A program made the position numbers and the translations under genes. A stretch of DNA of 64,000 bases, from positions 155,174,501 through 155,238,500 of the forward strand of contig JAZHRO010000063.1 of NCBI GenBank assembly GCA_037157565.1. The letters are read 5' to 3'. Below, piece by piece: positions 1 to 11,232 of the stretch (its first letter is position 1; each line of letters starts with the position of its first letter). The notes under the pieces were generated by a model. That model was given only the letters and a program-made list of their open reading frames with translations. It did not search any database and was not told where the DNA came from. Source of the stretch: Thalassia testudinum (Eukaryota > Streptophyta > Magnoliopsida > Alismatales > Hydrocharitaceae).

Positions 1-710
1 GCGCATCACCACTTGCCGGTGCGCCCGGTCCCGGGTGTGAACCTAACCCGACTACCCGTGTGGCTCTGGGAGAGCGTCCGTGAGTGTATTGCTTGAGAGA
101 GAGAGACGTTTGGGTAGAGGGACGGGGGTAGGTTTTTGCTACTGTGTGGTGTGTGCAGGAAGGAAGAACTGACCCAGGCAGCGAACACTTAGCGGCTGCA
201 GAACAGGAAGAGAAGAAAGAAGAGGCTGTGTAGCAGTGAAAGGAGAAGTCTTCGCAGAGAAGAAGAAGAAGGAAGACAAGGCAGAAGAGAGAGAAGAACG
301 AAGAAGAAGACAAGGGAAGACTGCAAAGAGATCAGAAGAAAAAGAAGAAGAAGAAGAAAGAAGAAAGGCAAGGCAGGAGAAGAAGGAAAGATACTAGAAG
401 CAAAGAAAGGAGAAGAGCCACGAAGAAGAAGAGAGAAAGAGAGATCACATTTAAGACGTCTGATACACAAATCAGACGTCCAATTCTACTTTTTTTTCCC
501 AAATCCTTTTTTAAAATTCTCTATTTGAATGAATTATATTTGCATTTAAACAGTTGTATTCTTTGGTTTTACAAAGTACTGAGATTGCTCCCCGTGTTCG
601 ACCTCGGATACTCTAGTTGTTCGAGTAATAAAATTCTTTATATTTGTTTAGACGTTTTGTCGATTATACTACAACGTGACATCCTTTAAACCCGCACAAA
701 AACGTCGACA
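1..710 (+). mobile_element. 3' part of a family B LTR (element B2)
   Basis: This stretch matches, in sense orientation, the downstream part of the two antisense family B LTRs at 37297-40127 and 48313-51151. Shared parts are the GAGAGAGAGACGT stretch (about 93-108), the GAAGAA-rich tract (190-450), the U5 box GCTCCCCGTGTTCGACC (about 585-601) and the ACTACAACG near the LTR end (about 668). It stops at about 710, where similarity to the A LTR begins at 714. No primer binding site follows, so this is the 3' LTR of an element lying to the left or a solo LTR, inserted into the A 3' LTR. The exact junction is uncertain by a few bases. Confidence 0.75.
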
Positions 711-713
711 ACA

Positions 714-1931
714 AGGACGAAGTAGAAGAACAGGAACGGAGCAGCACGCCGTCGTCGTCACGGGATCCACTTCCGAAGAGGGACGAAAATTTGGACTTTA
801 TCTCACGAGGAGCATCCCGGGTCTGGGACAAGCTTCTCTTGAGCTTTGGAGAGGTAGAGAAGAGAAGGAAGGGATGAGAATTTTGTGTGGAGGGGGTATC
901 CTTTTATAGTTGGAAGGAGTGGGGGCCAATTGGTCATGACATCCTTAAAACATTAAATGAGGGGTCTTTAGTGACTGATAAAACTGTCGCTAAAGCCCCA
1001 ACGTGGGTGTAGTGGCTGCTGCCCACGCGTGCCCGCTCAGCTGCTGTCTCTCTCAACGCATCCACATGTTCAACAAATCTCAGCCATCTGATCGTGAGAT
1101 CGGACGACTGTGATTGCGCCTTCGCCCGCTGCTGCATGCCCGCCCCAACGCGTGTGATGGCGCATCCTTGCCTCATGTGAAATAGCGCGTGGGCGGTATT
1201 GGAATATCTGAGCTGCCCGATCAAGATCCAACGCACGCTCGCGCCCGCTCACCTGCCCCCTTCGCCTCCTCGCTGCAGCTCCAACTCGCGTCCGTTGCTC
1301 GCAATAGCGCCTTCGCCCACTACGCTGCGGAGTGCGGATTGTCACGCGGGCGATTTGTGGTGCAACCATTCACAGTCGTTGGATCGAGATCCAACGGTGG
1401 AGTGGGGACGGTTGTGGAGGCTTCAATGGTTGCATGCGGGCGTTTGGGCAGGCGAGATGGCACCACGTGGCCCCATCTTGGCCGTCCATCTTCTGGATGT
1501 TGTAGATGGTGCCACGGATGTCGGATTGACTCGATTTTTGCGTCGTTAGGCTACGATCGTCGATCCGAATTCATTCGTGCAGTTGGATTTGTCATTTGAA
1601 ATGCAGATTTACACCATCTGGGCCCTTGATCTTCTATGGTTCCCTAGTCACTATCTGTTGCTACGGATGCCTGATTAGGGCGATCTTGGAGTCGTTGAAC
1701 TCCAATTGTTGCCCTGATCACATCCGTACGGTTGGATCTTCGATCCGAGGCCCCGATAAAAAGTTTGCCCTGTCCAAGCACATAAAAGGAGACAATTAAC
1801 CTCCATTTTATTCAAACTACTCTAAATGCAAGATGATGCATGTTATGCAATATTTATAGCATGCAATGCAATCCTATGCTTAAGAACATGCATAAATAGA
1901 CATCTTAAGTAGTGTAAATGTGTTTACATCA
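714..1931 (-). repeat. Element A 3' LTR, truncated
   Basis: It aligns with 12907-14124 over its whole length. It starts (sense) with TGATGTAAACAC at 1931 and lacks about 435 bases of U5, replaced by family B sequence at 1-710. The sense promoter motif CTATAAAAGG lies at 900-909, and an imperfect inverted repeat CTTTAGTGAC/GTCGCTAAAG lies just upstream in sense (966-995). Open frames in this GC-rich stretch (for example 1189-1599) are not conserved in the other LTR copies. Confidence 0.88.
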
Positions 1932-1968
1932 TACCCCCATGCCTATCTTTTGCTAGTCCCTAGCAAAA
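1932..1968 (-). promoter_or_regulatory. Polypurine tract and adjoining stem-loop of element A
   Basis: In sense the order is a perfect stem-loop, TTTTGCTAG (9 bp stem, 3 nt loop, 1948-1968), then GATAGGCATGGGGGTA, then the LTR start TGATGTAAAC. The G-run is where plus-strand DNA synthesis would be primed in this class of element. The same module is seen at B, C, D1, E, G and H. Confidence 0.8.
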
Positions 1969-3151
1969 ACTATATGCTATTTATAAAAGAATTAGGTTGG
2001 ATTATTTGGGCCTGAGTTATTTTCAATCATTAAGAAATTGTCTACTTAGGATCTGAACTTTCAAAGACACAACAGTGCTCGAGTATCTGCCAAAATGCAG
2101 ACCGCCTCAAACCCTCACCTTATTCAAAGAAAAAATTCTTTTTCTCTTTTTGCCCTTTTCTAATTTTTTTTTGGATTTTCAAATTTTAGGGTTTAAGAGT
2201 GGCTTTCTACGGCCATTCAACTCACCCAAGATTTGATGAGAACCCTAAGCTTTAAGCATCTTATTGTGATTGTGACAGACTCGTTGACCGGCAATTAAAA
2301 TGGACTTTGGATTTCTATACCTCTAGGTGACCTAAAAAAAGAATTCTGCCTAAAGGTGTATCTTTACAACCGGTAGCTTTCTCCCTACTTTTACATTTTT
2401 ACGGGGTCAACACAAGGGTGAATCTAGTGTATATCTCCCCAGTTTATTCTACTTCTCCTCTTCTTCCTAAGTGTTTTGGGAATTTTTTTCGTGCATTTAC
2501 TGAGCTGGGTTCTGGACAACTAGTTGATGAGCAGTTACCACCGACAACTTGCCAGCCATACTCGTGCGGGGAAGTGAGGCTTATTTCTTTTTTTTTTCCT
2601 TTTCTCCTTTTGATTTTTTTTTTTTTAAGTAGGTGGCTTCCCTGGTCTAAGATTTATCTAAAGGTAGTAAAAAAAGAGAAAGGTCTAGTGACTGGGCTCT
2701 GGACAACCTACCTATGGGTTGTTACCCACGATAACTTGCCAGCCATATCACCCTAGAAGGTTCATTAGCTACCCAATTTCTGTTAGAAACGTCGAACAAC
2801 GAGTCAGTGCAAAGAAAGTGTGTAGATGCTTAAAACTCAGAAATTTCCTCAAATCAGAGGGTGGGTTGATAAGTTGTGTACTTATCACCCAAACTTATTT
2901 ATTCCAATTACGATAGAATTAAGATGGCGAGGACTCAGAAGACAAATCCACATGTTAGTGGATACACGGGCTAATTAAGTCCAAAGATCTGAAGGGTCTT
3001 TGTGTTTAGATCCTAATGTAAAATTTCTTAAGATTGAAAAGTCCTAATGTCCAACTAATCCTTCCTAATTTTGATTTTTTTTATATAAATAAGAAGAGAA
3101 AAACAAATTACATGAATTTCACAAAGCTGACCAAATGATTCAAAAGTGAAT
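1969..3151 (-). other. 3' noncoding region of element A
   Basis: No open frame of note. It holds T-rich tracts and a box repeated in G and H (around 2403-2455, GTCAACACAAGGGTGAA). A direct duplication of about 60 bases occurs at 2507-2570 and 2690-2750; each copy has CTGGACAAC and ACTTGCCAGCCATA. A stem-loop lies at 2863-2890 (GATAAGT / ACTTATC). All of these recur in element G at 59632-60625, so the region is inherited retrotransposon sequence, not host DNA. Confidence 0.75.
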
Positions 3152-3195
3152 CCACTCCCCCATGCCTAGCTGATGCAATGTCCTCATTGAAAAAG
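3152..3195 (-). promoter_or_regulatory. Second polypurine-like motif downstream of integrase (A)
   Basis: In sense it reads CAATGAGGACATTGCA followed after a few bases by AGGCATGGGGGAGTGG. The same pair of words is found after integrase in B (41404-41445), C (34856-34897) and E (27510-27555), and after the ORF in D1 (17855-17895). The GGCATGGGGG core is the same as in the LTR-proximal polypurine tract. Confidence 0.7.
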
Positions 3196-3240
3196 AGACA
3201 TGAAAGAAAGGGTAGAATATGAAAGATGTCACCTGAATAT

Positions 3241-4600
3241 GAAGCTCATATCAGCCTTGTGTCGAAGTCCAGCCAAAGAAGTCACAGAATGGCTAGAGCA
3301 ACTGAGTCTGAGATGGGTTCTGGAAGAATACGGTCAACAACAAGCTTCAGATGTTGACCGTTGACTTTAAATGTGTTACTCGTCTTTGGGTCAGAAATCT
3401 GAATGGCACCATTTGGAAAAATCTGATCAATTATGAATGGGCCATTCCATTTAGATCTAAGTTTGCCAGGAAAGAGCTTAAGTTTAGAATCGAATAACCA
3501 GACCTTCTGGTTTAGGTCAAAGCTCTTGCGGGAAATCAATTGATCATGTAGAGCTTTGGTCCGAGCCTTGTAGATCTTAGCATTCCCATAAGCATCATTT
3601 CTAAGCTCCTCCAACTCAGATAGTTGGAGTTTCCTGGTCTTCCCAGCTAGATTCAGATTTAAATTGCATTATTTGATTGCCCAGAATGCCCTGTGTTCAA
3701 TCTCTACGGGTAGATAGCACACCTTCCTATACACCAAATGGAGTGGAGACATGTCGATGGGCATTTTATACGCCGTACGGTAAAGCCAAAGAGCGTCCTC
3801 AAGCTTTTGAGTCCAATCCTTGCGATTAGGCCTAACCATTTTTTGCAGAATGCTCTTGATCTCTCGATTGGAGATCTCAGCTTGTCCATTTGTCTGGGGA
3901 TGGTAAGGTGTGGAAATTCGATGATTAACTATATTTCGCCAATAAATTCTGGAATTGGGCATTAGTAAAATGAGTGCCACCATCACTGATGATAGCCCTC
4001 GGAATCCCGAACCTACTGAAGATATTTTTCTTGACAAAATTAATGACCACCATATGGTCATTAGTTCGGGTGGGAATTGCCTGAATCCATTTGGACACAT
4101 AATCAACAGCAACAAGAATGTATTGATATCCAAATGAAGGGATAAAGGGTCCCATGAAATCGATGCCCCAAACATCGAAAATTTCAACAGGAAGAATAGG
4201 GTTTACGGGCATCATGTCTCTCTTAGTTATGCTCCCGAGTGCCTGACATTGAGAACATGACCTTGAGAAATCCTGGGCATCCTTGAATAAAGATGGCCAA
4301 TAGAAGCCAGATTGAAAGATTTTTGCAGCCGTCTTTTTCCCGGAGAAATGTCCACCACACCCGGATGCATGGCAGAACTCGAGTATACTGTTGAATTCAT
4401 TCTCCGGTATACATCGATGAATAATCTGATCAGAGCCGATGCGATACAGTTCAGGGTCCTCCCAGAAGTAGTATTTGGCCTCAGATTTGAGTCTATCCCG
4501 TTGTTGCTTGGTCCAATCCTGGGGGATTTGACCAACGTCCAAATAGTTAACAATGTCAGCAAATCATGGGGTGTGGACACCTAAAACTGTAAGAATAGTT
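3241..4600 (-). pseudogene. Element A integrase domain (broken)
   Basis: Integrase joins the cDNA to host DNA. In sense, from about 4580 down to 3282, the order is the zinc-binding region (CHASGCGGHF then CSQCQ), the catalytic core with GIDFMGPF (first D, near 4160), IISDGGTHF (second D, near 3985) and [14 protein letters not shown] (E, near 3880), the LVYRK region, and the C-terminal part with [15 protein letters not shown] and VNGQHLK, ending at the stop at 3282. The three acidic residues are kept, but frame changes near 3930-4190 and 3620-3670 split it into at least three pieces. It is the 3' part of the polyprotein. Confidence 0.85.
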
Positions 4601-6344
4601 TCGTCTGGAAAAGTGTCAACAATCGGAATGTCCTGACAAGAAGAATCACCTAGGAGTCTCGACAAATGATCTGCTACGACATTTTGTACCCCGATTTTTT
4701 ACTTGATTTCAAGATCAAATTCTTGAAGAAGAATCCAATGAATAAGCCAGGGTTTAGCATCCTTTTTAGCCAAGAGATGTCTCAAGGCTAAGTGGTCGGT
4801 ATAGATGTTAACATGAGACCCTAAGAGATAAGCCCTGAATTTTTCCAAAGCAAATACTATAGCTAGTAATTCCTTTTCAGTAACAGTCTAATTCATCTGG
4901 GCTTCATCTAGAGTTTTACTAGCATAGTAGATGACAGAGGGCTTTTGATCAATTTTCTAACCTAGGACAGCCCCGACCGCGTAATCAGAAGCATCGGTCA
5001 TGATCTCAAAAGGGGTTGTCCAAATTGGTGGTTGCAAAATTGGAGCATAGGTGACTGCTGTTTTCAGGAAATCAAATGCCTTTCGGCATGATTCGTCAAA
5101 AACAAACGGCATTTCTTTGGCAAGAAGATTGCTTAAAGGACGAGCAACCTTCGAGAAATCCTTGATGAATCTTCGATAAAATCCCACATTGCCAAGAAAT
5201 GATTGGATTTGTTTAACAGATGTGGGAGGAGGAAGTTTAGCGATAGCATCAACCTTAGCTTTGTCCACTTCAATTCCCTGTTCAGAGATTACATGACCCA
5301 AAACGATGCCTTATTGGGTCATGAAATGACTCTTTTCCCAACTAAGGACCAGTCTTGTCTTGATACATCGCTTAAGATTCATTTCCAAATTAGCTAAACA
5401 AGAGTCAAATGATTCTCCGAAAATAGAGAAATCATCCATGAAGATTCCATAAACTCTCCCACCATGTCAGAAAATATGGCTAGCATACACCTTTGAAAAG
5501 TTGCAGGTGCATTGCATAGCCCGAAAGGCATCCTACGAAAAGCAAAGGTTCCGTAGGGACAGGTGAAAGTAGTTTTTTCTTGATCCTTGGGATGGATAGG
5601 AACTTGGTTGTATCCCGAGTAGCCATTAAGGAAACAGAAGTACTTCTGCCCAGCTAATTTTTCCAAGATTTGAAAGATGAAGGGTAAGGGAAAATGATCC
5701 TTTTTAGTGGCTGTGTTCAGCTTCCTGTAATCAATACAAACCCTCCAGGAGGAAGCTAAATGAGTTGTGACAGATTCTCCTCTCTCGTTAGTCACAATGG
5801 TAATCTCGACTTTCTTTGGAACAATCTGAACGGGACATACCCAGGGACTATCAGAGATTGGATAAATACTTTTTGCATGGAGCCACTTGATGATTTCCTT
5901 TTTGACCACTTCTCGCATATTTGGATTCAATCTCCTCTGCATCTGGTGAGAAGGGCAGGATCCATCTTCCAAAAATATTCTATGATTACAGTAAGATGGC
6001 TCGATCCCCCTGAGGTCATGAATGGTCCAACCAATTGCCTCCTTATGTTCCTTTAGGACCTTGATCAATTTAATCTCTTACTCCTTTGTCAATTTAGCAC
6101 TGATAATCATAGGGAGCATATTCTGAGGTCCTAAAAATTGATATTTCAAGTTCTCTGGCAATGGTTCCAATTCAAGCTGGGGTGGGTTGATGATTGATGG
6201 AAGGGTAGATGCTGAAGATTCAACAAGAGGAAGAGGTTGTGAGTGAATGATAAACGCCAGTTTATCATCATTTTTATGCTTTAAAACTAACCTAGCTCTT
6301 AGGATTTTACTCTGCAAACGGGTTTTTGGGCTGCATTTAGGCAT
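4600..6344 (-). pseudogene. Element A reverse transcriptase and RNase H (broken)
   Basis: RT copies the RNA to cDNA and RNase H removes the RNA strand. In sense from 6344: the linker with LELEPLPENLKYQFLG, AIGWTIHDLRGIEPSYC, VVKKEIIKWLHAKSIYPISDS, WRVCIDYRKLNTATKKDHF, YSGYNQVPIHP, FAFRRMPFGLCNAPATFQR, then a frame change so that FMDDFSIF (near 5440) is in another frame. Then come [17 protein letters not shown] and [13 protein letters not shown], the start of RNase H. The RNase H part (4960-4600) has stops. The sequence is clearly Athila-like by motif order. Confidence 0.87.
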
Positions 6345-6476
6345 AAATTAGGATAGGCATGCATTGCATTTTTTATTGTCATTTTAATGAGTTTTTGTGA
6401 GTGTTAGGGATGTACAGATGCACAGATCCCTAAAACCCTAGTACTCAAGAAGGCAATTGGTGAAGGAGAAGCCCAG

Positions 6477-7275
6477 ACTAGCTGGAACTCAGCCTAATCC
6501 AGCTCACCTCAGCTTGATCCAGCTCACCTCAGCTTGATCTAGCTCACCGCAGCTGGAACCTAGCTTACTTGAACTAGGGTTAGCTCATCCCAGCTCCATT
6601 CAGCTAATCTCAGCTGGATGGCAGCTCAAGAGAGTTCACCTTAGCTCACCCTAGCTCAAGTCAGCTCAGATCCAGCTCAACTTAGCTGAGTCTAGCTCAC
6701 CTCAGCTCCCACTAGTTCACAGGGAGCTCTAGCTAGCTCAGCTGAGTTGACAGGAGTTCACCCCAGCTCAGATCCAGCTACATCCAGCTCCACTCAGCTC
6801 CAACCAGCTGAAGAAGAATTCATCCCAGCTCAGGAAGCTCAAGTCCAGCTCACAGGGACTCAGCTTAGCTCAACTCAGTTGAGCTAAGCTACCTTAGCTG
6901 CCTCAACCAGCTTGATTCTCCCCGGGAGCACCAGACCCAGCTCACCTTAGCTCATTTTGGTAGAAGCTAGCTCACTTTAGCTTGGCTTAGCAACTAGCAA
7001 AGAACTAGCAAGCTAAGCCAGCTAGAGTAGCCCCATGCCAGCCTCTTCAGCAGCAGCCAGCTCCAGCTCCAGCTCCAGACTTCTTCTCCTCAGCTCCCTC
7101 CTCCAAACCCTAGCTCCAACACCTTCTCCTCTACTCCTCCATTAGCTAAGCTAGCTTAGCTTAGCTTAGCTTAGCTTAGCTTAGCTATGCTCCAACTTCC
7201 TTGGCTTATACCACCCCAAAAACCCACCTACCAACTCCACCCAACTAGCTCCACCTAAGCTCCACATAAGCTAAC
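6477..7275 (+). repeat. AGCT-saturated degenerate repeat tract
   Basis: I counted about 60 AGCT tetramers in about 800 bases; about 3 would be expected at equal base use. The units vary (CAGCTCACCT, CAGCTTGATC, CCAGCTCAG), so it looks like a decayed short-unit tandem array rather than a clean satellite. It lies upstream of the TATA-like box of the inserted LTR. No coding sequence is seen. Confidence 0.85.
7152..7186 (+). repeat. Pentamer microsatellite (TAGCT) x7
   Basis: Seven exact tandem copies of TAGCT at the right side of the AGCT-rich tract. Confidence 0.95.
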
Positions 7276-8526
7276 CTACTTGGCACCAACCTAACCTACC
7301 CACCACCTCCAAAAGACACCTAAAAGTGGTGCCAAAAACTACCCATAACCACCCCTTAATGGCGCCACTTTTCCCTCCAAAATCTCCCCTCATCTCCACC
7401 ACACAATCTCCCTTGAACCCATCTCCACCATCCACCTAACCCCCCTTCTAGAAGACCCCATGTTGGCGCCAACATGGTGGTGTCTCTCCACCACCAAAAG
7501 ACACCAACACCACCATAACCACCCCCTTTAACACCCCTTGGGTTGGCGCCAACTCACCCTAGCCATAGGATCACCAACCACCCTCATCCTTCCATCCTAG
7601 CCCTCCATTTCAAGGGGCACCTTAACCCCCCATCCTATTCTATAAAAAGCCACCACCTACCACCATTTTGGAGCATCCTCCCTTAGTATATTTTCTACCT
7701 AAACCACCTATACCTACGGCCAAGAAGAAGGAGTAGAGAAGGAGATTAAAGGGGCACATCACCAGCCCTTTTGGTGCCTTCTTCTCCCCACTCTCTTCAA
7801 CTTGAGCCACGCCAAGGAGGAGGACTCTCCCACTTCAAGGAGGACGGCCAGGCAAAGGAGAAAAGCTTAGGGTGGACGTCCACCCTTGGAGAGAAACTTA
7901 GGGCACGCCCCCTTAGGGCTTGCCTTGGAGGTCATCACTTTGGCGGAGTACTACAAGGAAGGAGCTGAAGGATTCTTTTCAAGCTTGGGAGCCACCAACC
8001 TTGGAGCAAGAAGCCCTCTTCTTCACCATCTATTTAGAGGATTTGTGTTTTCTTTCTTTATTTCAATTATCTAGTAGTAGAAGCATTCCTCTACTAGGCA
8101 TTTTTGTTAAACACTTTATCAATTATCTAGTTGCCTTCTTCGCATATCTTGTTTGCATTTCTATTTGCTTATTTTCAGCGTTCTTCACTTCCTCTCCCTA
8201 ATTATTCTAGGCCTCCACTTGCTTAGAGTGAGCTTAGGGAGAGGCTCTACTTGCCACTTTAGAGTAGTTTACTTAATTGGAACTGTAAACAACTTTTCCC
8301 GCCATAATTTCGCATGTTGCCTTAGTTCAAAAATAAAGAAAAATGGTATATTGAAAATTACCAAAAAGAAAGTTGAGATATATTCCAAGCAAGAGAATCA
8401 ATTTTGCAACCATATTGCCTCCTTGGACGACCCTAGATACTCCCCTATCTAGGAATATAAATTTAAGAGCGAAAGCGGATTTACGCGTTACAACAACGTA
8501 TTTTAACAAACCGTGTGAAATCGCTA

Positions 8527-9570
8527 TCAGTGAACAAAATCAATAACCTCTTCCGAAGATGTCAGGTCAGCCATAGAGGGTTGTGGGTCAAATTCATCAT
8601 CCAAAGAGGAACTTTCGATTGAAGAAACTGTCAAATAAGTTTTATCATTATCCTCATCAAGTCCCTCAATAAATCCACAATCCTTAAATTTGTTGATCGC
8701 CTTAAAAATATCCAATTTCATTCGTTTGTCCCCAAAGGCGATTTCCATGCTACCGCTTTCACAATTAATGTTGGCCTTTGCGGTAGCTAGGAACGGATGC
8801 CCCAGAATGATGGGCATGTTTCTCAGATTATCAGGTACATCCATGTCAAGGACAAGGAAATCTACAAGAAAATAGAAATCCTTGACCTTAACTATAACAC
8901 CTTCAATAACGCCTCACGGGTTTGTGACCGATCGGTCCGCTAACTGTAGCGTTATTGAAGTTGGCCGAAGTTCACCTAATCCAAACTTCTTGTAGAGGGA
9001 AGTCGGAATTAAGTTGATGGATGCACCCAGATCCAAAAGTGCTCTATCAAATGTGTAATCTCCAATAATGCAAGAAATCAATGGAGCACCAGGATCTCTC
9101 TTTTTCTAAGGGATGTAGTGTAGGATAATAGAACTAGCTTGCTCGAAGAGTACCACCTTCCTCAGAATAGATTCTCTCGACTTACACTTTTGTGTACATA
9201 ATTCCTTTAAAAATCTTGCGTAAGCCGGTATGTGCTTGATAGCATCAAGGAGCGGGATATTGATCTCAACATTCTTAAATAAATTCAAAAGCTCCTCATT
9301 GCTATCAACAGACTTCTTCTTCTTTGATTTGGTTAAGGCTTCAGGAAAAGGAACATGAGTCAGATCTTTGGAATCAGGTTCCTGAGCCTTGATTTCTCCT
9401 CTAGAATTCTCCTCTCTCTCCTCAAGTTCTTCAAGATTCAAAAGATCATAATAGTGTGGTTGTGGATCCTGAGTCTTCTTACCACTCCTCAAAGTTACAA
9501 AATTTGTAGATGCATAAGAATTTGGGTCTTGGGGAGGGTTGGGAAAGATTGGAGGGGCTTGATTAACCAT
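8527..9570 (-). pseudogene. Element A aspartic protease region (broken)
   Basis: The protease cuts the polyprotein. In sense from 9570: NFVTLRSGKKTQDP, a linker, the conserved IPLLDAIKHIPAYARFLKELC, a stop at 9106, then in continuing frame the active site LLDLGASINL (near 9020-9040; DLGA as usual for Athila), an in-frame stop region near 8845-8920, and MPIILGHPFLATAKANI (near 8800). It ends at 8527, where the inserted block begins. Damage: a stop at 9106 and breaks between 8845 and 9105. Confidence 0.83.
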
Positions 9571-11232
9571 GAATTGTTGATTTGCAGAAGAAGAAGATGA
9601 GGAACCCTACTCAACCACCTGAGCATGTGCTAGGTCCCTTTGATTTTCGTACCCTTAGGCTTGATTGCCCGAATTCATAATATTTCGCGGGTTGGGTACA
9701 GGTTGGGATGGTAGAGATCCAGGTTGACAAGAGTTAGCAATGAGCCTAGATTGCAAGTTGTCCAGCGAGTTTTTCATTTGCTGCATGAGCTGGAGCATGG
9801 ATCCTTGAATCTCTACCATTTGATGGTTCAAATCAGCCGACCCTGCAGATTGACGGGCATTCCAAGCTGGCTGATTGACCTGATTCGGAGGCAACTGAGT
9901 ATATACTTGACCCTGACCCATTGGTCATTGTGGAGCATAATTGCCGGGTCGGAATTGGGTCTGTTGCCTCGGATTTTTCCAAGAGAAGTTAGGGTTGTTT
10001 CTCCAACCTGGATTATAGGCATTCGAGTAGGGGTTGGATCTAACATTCTCTTGTACAGCGTAGACATCCTCATAAGGTGAGGATGGAGAGAAAGAAAGGG
10101 AAGGATCAGAAAAACTAGGATCAAAGGCCCCAGTTGGGAACCCGTGGGGTTCCAAAAAATGCTGACTCACAGGTTAAGCCGCATCGAGTTGATTCACGAA
10201 CTCCCGTCCAGAAGGAGCTCATGAGGAATGGAATCCCGAATTTTGGGATTGAGTGGATCGAGAGTTGTTCATAGAATTGCCAGCCATCCACTCTTCCATT
10301 CCTTTAGCAACCAAGTCCACCTTATCAAGTTGATTACAAATCAATTCCATATCAAATGAATGAGAGTCATGGACTTCATTGACATTTGATCTGGGCTGCT
10401 GGGACCGGTTAAAAGTATCCATGGAGGCATGATTAATTGAATTCTCACTCATTTCCTCAAAGAAATCATGTGCACTATCTGCATCTTTCTTGAGGAAATT
10501 GCCTCCACAAGAAGCATCCACATGATTTCTGAGTTGCTCAGTCAACCCATGATAGAAGATCTGCACGAGTTGCCATTTTGGCACCTCATGGTGTGGACAC
10601 CTCCACAATAAGTTCTGGAATCACTCCCAGGCCACATGAAACCGCTCCCCCGGCCACTGGGTAAAGGTAGTGATTTTCCATCTCAAAGCATTGGTACGTC
10701 CGACTAGGAAGAATTTCTTCAGAAAGGCCGATTTCAACTCATTCCAAGTTGTAATTGGTCTTCCTATTGTCCTATACCAATGCGCGGCCTTATCCCTAAG
10801 AGAGTGGGGGAAGAGCCTCATGATCATTTGCTCCTCGTTTATGTTTCGAGCCTTGGTGGTCTGGACCAAAGTGGTTAAGTCCTCCAAGTGCTGAAACGGA
10901 TCTTCGGAGCCAAGCCCATGATAATGTTTAATCAGGCTTAACACCTGGGGCTTGATTTCTACGTCACCGGCTAGAATTTGGACACCGAGACGTTCCCCGT
11001 AATTTGAAGGATCATAAAAATCCTTCAAGGGTTGAGCGCCCTGCATTCTCTGGAACCATTCCTGCATTCTCTACATTTGTTCCAGCTGCCTTCAAAATTC
11101 TTCCTGTGGATTTCCAAGCAGAGAAGGCTGTTGTTCGGCCATGGGATCAAATTGACCAAAATCCAATTTGTGCCTCCTAGAATGTTCTAATGGTCCTTCC
11201 AATCAGGGATTCAATGACCGTCTACCCAGCAT
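9571..11232 (-). pseudogene. Element A gag (broken)
   Basis: Gag forms the virus-like particle. The start is taken at the ATG at 11232, because MLGRRSLN is also the start in C (54221) and F (57507), and B starts with MYGRRSLR. A stop follows after nine codons (TGA near 11205). Core motifs in sense: LAGDVEIKPQVLSLIKHYHGL, DPFQHLEDL, LFPHSLRDKAAHWY, FLKKFFLVGRTNALR, RCPHHEVPKWQLVQIFYHGL. Then a Pro/Asn/Gln-rich tail with YNPGWRNNPNFSWKNP (near 9990). Stops and frame changes split it at about 11090, 10620, 10210, 9925 and 9655. Confidence 0.87.

Larger units (their letters stand above)
6345..8526 (+). mobile_element. Probable solo LTR inserted in element A
   Basis: This block separates the protease and RT coding parts of A and has no coding similarity to either. 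It has LTR-like architecture in + orientation: a compositionally odd upstream part (6477-7275), a TATA-like TATAAAAAG at 7641-7649, then a U5-like box GCCTCCTTGGACGACC (about 8417-8432) and TACAACAACG near the end (8488-8497), as in the other LTRs here. A perfect 8 bp inverted repeat, CCTAGATA/TATCTAGG, lies at 8432-8453. No internal region is present. Exact ends and target duplication could not be fixed; GTGAG|TGTTAGGG (near 6400) and ATCA|GTGAA (near 8528) is one imperfect pairing. Confidence 0.55.

Noticed and set aside
1189..1599. 136-codon + strand frame
   Set aside because: It is antisense within the A 3' LTR and is not open over the same length at 13385-13745.
7771..8452. Several + frames of 60-99 codons in the insert in A
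   Set aside because: They fall around the promoter and U5-like part of a presumed LTR, with no domain and no start context of note.
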